Below, in pieces: positions 5,488 through 7,318 of a stretch of DNA of 7,318 nt (position 1 is the first letter of the stretch; each line of letters opens with the position of its first letter). The DNA lies in contig DDNV01000047.1 of the NCBI GenBank assembly GCA_002341315.1, forward strand, positions 1-7,318. Direction: 5' to 3'. Both the position numbers and the translations under genes were made by a program. Source of the stretch: Cellvibrionales bacterium UBA2511 (GTDB lineage Bacteria > Pseudomonadota > Gammaproteobacteria > Pseudomonadales > Porticoccaceae). The notes under the pieces are model-generated. The model was given only the letters and a program-made list of their open reading frames with translations. It searched no databases and had not been told where the DNA came from.

Positions 5488-7318
5488 TCAGGTCGGCTTC
5501 TTCAGATGGTATTTTTTCATTTTCTGGTAGAGCGTACTCTTGGCAATGCCCAACTGTTTGGCCGCCTGGGTCATGTTGCCTTCGGCCTGTTTGATGGCGG
5601 CCTCAATGGTGGATTTTTCAACCCGGTCCAGGTTGCCCTGGGGTGGGGTGATGAAGGCGTTGATGTGCTCCGGTTGCAGGTTGGTTTCCCCCGGCCGATA
5701 ACCTTCGGGGAGATCGTCAATCGTCAGGGTTTCGTTGGTGGACATAAAGCACATGCACTCCACCACATTCGCCAGTTCACGGATATTGCCGGGCCACTCG
5801 CGGCTTTTCAGGGCCGTCATCAGGCCCGGTGAGAAGCGTTTCGCTGCGATGTCGTCGGTTTTGCGGATACGCGCCATCACCAGTTGAGCGATTCCTTCGA
5901 TATCTTCCTTGCGGCCCGACAGCGGGTCGAGGCTGATGGTCACGGTGGATAGCCGGAAATACAGATCCTTGCGGAACAGCCCCTCGTTCACTGCGCCTTT
6001 CAGGTCGCGGTTGGTGGCGGCAATCAGTCGGAAATCCACAGGGATCGGCTTGATGTCCCCCACCCGGTAAATTTTTTTCTCCTGCAGTACCCGCAGAAAC
6101 ACCGGTTGCAATTCCAGCGGCAGCTCGCCAATTTCGTCGAGGAACAGAGTGCCGCCATTGGCCGCCTCGATTTTGCCGATCATGCCGCCCTTGCGCGCGC
6201 CGGTGAACGCCCCCTCCACATGGCCGAACAGTTCGCTGCTGAGAATATCCCGGGTGAAGCCGCCGCAGTTCAGGTCGATAAACGGCCCGTCGGCGTATTG
6301 GCTGCTGTCGTGGATGGCCTTGGCGAACACTTCCTTGCCGACCCCGGTGTCCCCCAGAATCAGTACCGGTAGCGGTGTATTAGCCGCCTTGCGGGCCTTG
6401 TCCGCACTGGCCTGAAAAGAGGGGCTCTTGCCGTAGATGCCGTCAAACGGATCGAGACTGGTCGTCGAGCCAGCAGCCAGTGGCTCGGCAGCGGGTTTGG
6501 AGGTAGGCCGGCGCGGTGACGGCACCAGCACCTGAAAGCCGACAATATTGCCCTTGTGCAGTATCGGTTCCACCCAGTCCTCCGACACCCACAGCCCCGC
6601 GTCGTGTGGGTAGACGATTTCATCGCCACCGAAGCGTTGCATTGACAGACGCCGTTTGGTTTCGGGGTCGTAGTCGATTCCCAGGGAGTCCAGTGCGGCA
6701 GCGGCGTTGGCGGTAGAGTTGATCAGTCGTCCCTGTTTGTCCAGCAACAGCTTGCCGGTATTGCGGTAGTGGCCGAACTGACTGTTGCTGTGTTCAAGAA
6801 TCAGGCTCCACAGGTCCGAGGTCTTTTTCGCCAGGCCCGATTGAATCTGGCTGGCCCACGCCACCACCAGCGGCACGTGGAATTTATCGTAAATGCTGCA
6901 CAGTCCGGACAGGTCTATCACGCCCATCATCTGGTTGTCGTAGGGGTCGGCGATCACTGCCGCCGTGCAGGTCCAGGGTTTGAAACCCTGAATGTAGTGT
7001 TCTTCGCCGTGCACCTGGGTTGGCTTGCGTGTTGCCATCGCTGTACCCACGGCGTTGGAGCCGGAATGGCCCTCATTCCAGCCACTGCCCTCCACCAGTC
7101 CGATATCCCGGGCATCGTCAATGGTTCTGGGGTCGCCAACAATCTGCAGGTTCAGTCCCTGGTAGTCGGTCAGGTAGAGGATGGTCTCGAGATCCTGCAG
7201 AAACAGGCGCGCCTGTTCCAGCACAGGTTCGGCGCACAGCAATAAATCGGAGTTTCTCAGCCGGTGGTGGGACAGGGTGTTTTCAGACACCAGCAGTGGT
7301 GCCGCCTTCTGTTCCGGG
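5488..7318 (-). CDS. Sigma-54-dependent transcriptional activator, AcoR/AcxR type (N-terminus off the edge)
   Basis: An enhancer-binding protein reading leftward. A GTG at 7290 would give 600 residues, but the frame stays open to the window end, and the preceding residues (PEQKAAPLL) fit the N-terminal region of AcoR relatives, so the true start is probably beyond 7318. Numbering from 7290: a GAF-like sensor (about 35-130, with [17 protein letters not shown] and [24 protein letters not shown]), a PAS-like region (about 176-260), and an AAA+ domain with Walker A GDTGVGKE (313-320), the sigma-54-contacting GAFTGA loop (360-365), Walker [10 protein letters not shown] (382-390) and WPGNIREL (499-506). 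A Fis-type helix-turn-helix closes the protein (about 557-595). All ATPase motifs are intact. The same architecture is used by AcoR (acetoin) and AcxR (acetone carboxylase), so it may sense a ketone or alcohol and switch on the neighbouring carboxylase operon. The target promoter would lie left of the window and is not seen. Confidence 0.92.
   Translation of the reverse strand, partial: PEQKAAPLLVSENTLSHHRLRNSDLLLCAEPVLEQARLFLQDLETILYLTDYQGLNLQIVGDPRTIDDARDIGLVEGSGWNEGHSGSNAVGTAMATRKPTQVHGEEHYIQGFKPWTCTAAVIADPYDNQMMGVIDLSGLCSIYDKFHVPLVVAWASQIQSGLAKKTSDLWSLILEHSNSQFGHYRNTGKLLLDKQGRLINSTANAAAALDSLGIDYDPETKRRLSMQRFGGDEIVYPHDAGLWVSEDWVEPILHKGNIVGFQVLVPSPRRPTSKPAAEPLAAGSTTSLDPFDGIYGKSPSFQASADKARKAANTPLPVLILGDTGVGKEVFAKAIHDSSQYADGPFIDLNCGGFTRDILSSELFGHVEGAFTGARKGGMIGKIEAANGGTLFLDEIGELPLELQPVFLRVLQEKKIYRVGDIKPIPVDFRLIAATNRDLKGAVNEGLFRKDLYFRLSTVTISLDPLSGRKEDIEGIAQLVMARIRKTDDIAAKRFSPGLMTALKSREWPGNIRELANVVECMCFMSTNETLTIDDLPEGYRPGETNLQPEHINAFITPPQGNLDRVEKSTIEAAIKQAEGNMTQAAKQLGIAKSTLYQKMKKYHLKKPT

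Noticed and set aside
7288..7290. GTG as the start of the sigma-54 activator
   Set aside because: The frame is open upstream to the window end, with residues resembling the usual N-terminal region of AcoR relatives. The start is more likely outside the window.

Overview
The window looks like chromosomal DNA from a proteobacterium, most likely a gammaproteobacterium. The support is moderate to high GC, dense coding, strong purine-rich ribosome binding sites and a sigma-54 activator of the AcoR class. I cannot fix the genus. I see no mobile element, RNA gene or CRISPR array.

Layout: (1) Positions 1-4433 read rightward as one probable operon. It holds the C-terminal third of a hydantoinase B/oxoprolinase-type carboxylase subunit (cut by the left edge), a 286-residue protein of the size and position of acetophenone carboxylase subunit Apc5, an AMP-forming acyl-CoA ligase, and an SCP2-type thiolase. 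The operon ends in a textbook Rho-independent terminator at 4445-4490. (2) Positions 4491-4695 are a leader for a separate unit encoding a PhaB-type acetoacetyl-CoA reductase (4696-5418). (3) A convergent, leftward sigma-54-dependent activator of the AcoR/AcxR type (5488 to beyond 7318) is cut by the right edge. Its GAF, PAS-like, AAA+ and Fis-type HTH regions are visible. A short inverted repeat lies between the two convergent genes.

Interpretation: the order HyuB subunit, ~31 kDa subunit, CoA ligase matches apc4-apc5-bal of the anaerobic acetophenone pathway described in Aromatoleum aromaticum. Here a thiolase is added in the same operon and a PhaB-type reductase follows. Together these would carboxylate a ketone with ATP to a beta-keto acid, activate it to the beta-ketoacyl-CoA, and cleave it to acetyl-CoA plus an acyl-CoA. 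If the substrate were acetone, the intermediate would be acetoacetyl-CoA, which the PhaB-like enzyme could divert to 3-hydroxybutyryl-CoA and polyhydroxybutyrate. The actual ketone (acetone, another methyl ketone or an aryl ketone) cannot be settled from this window, because the other carboxylase subunits lie off the left edge.
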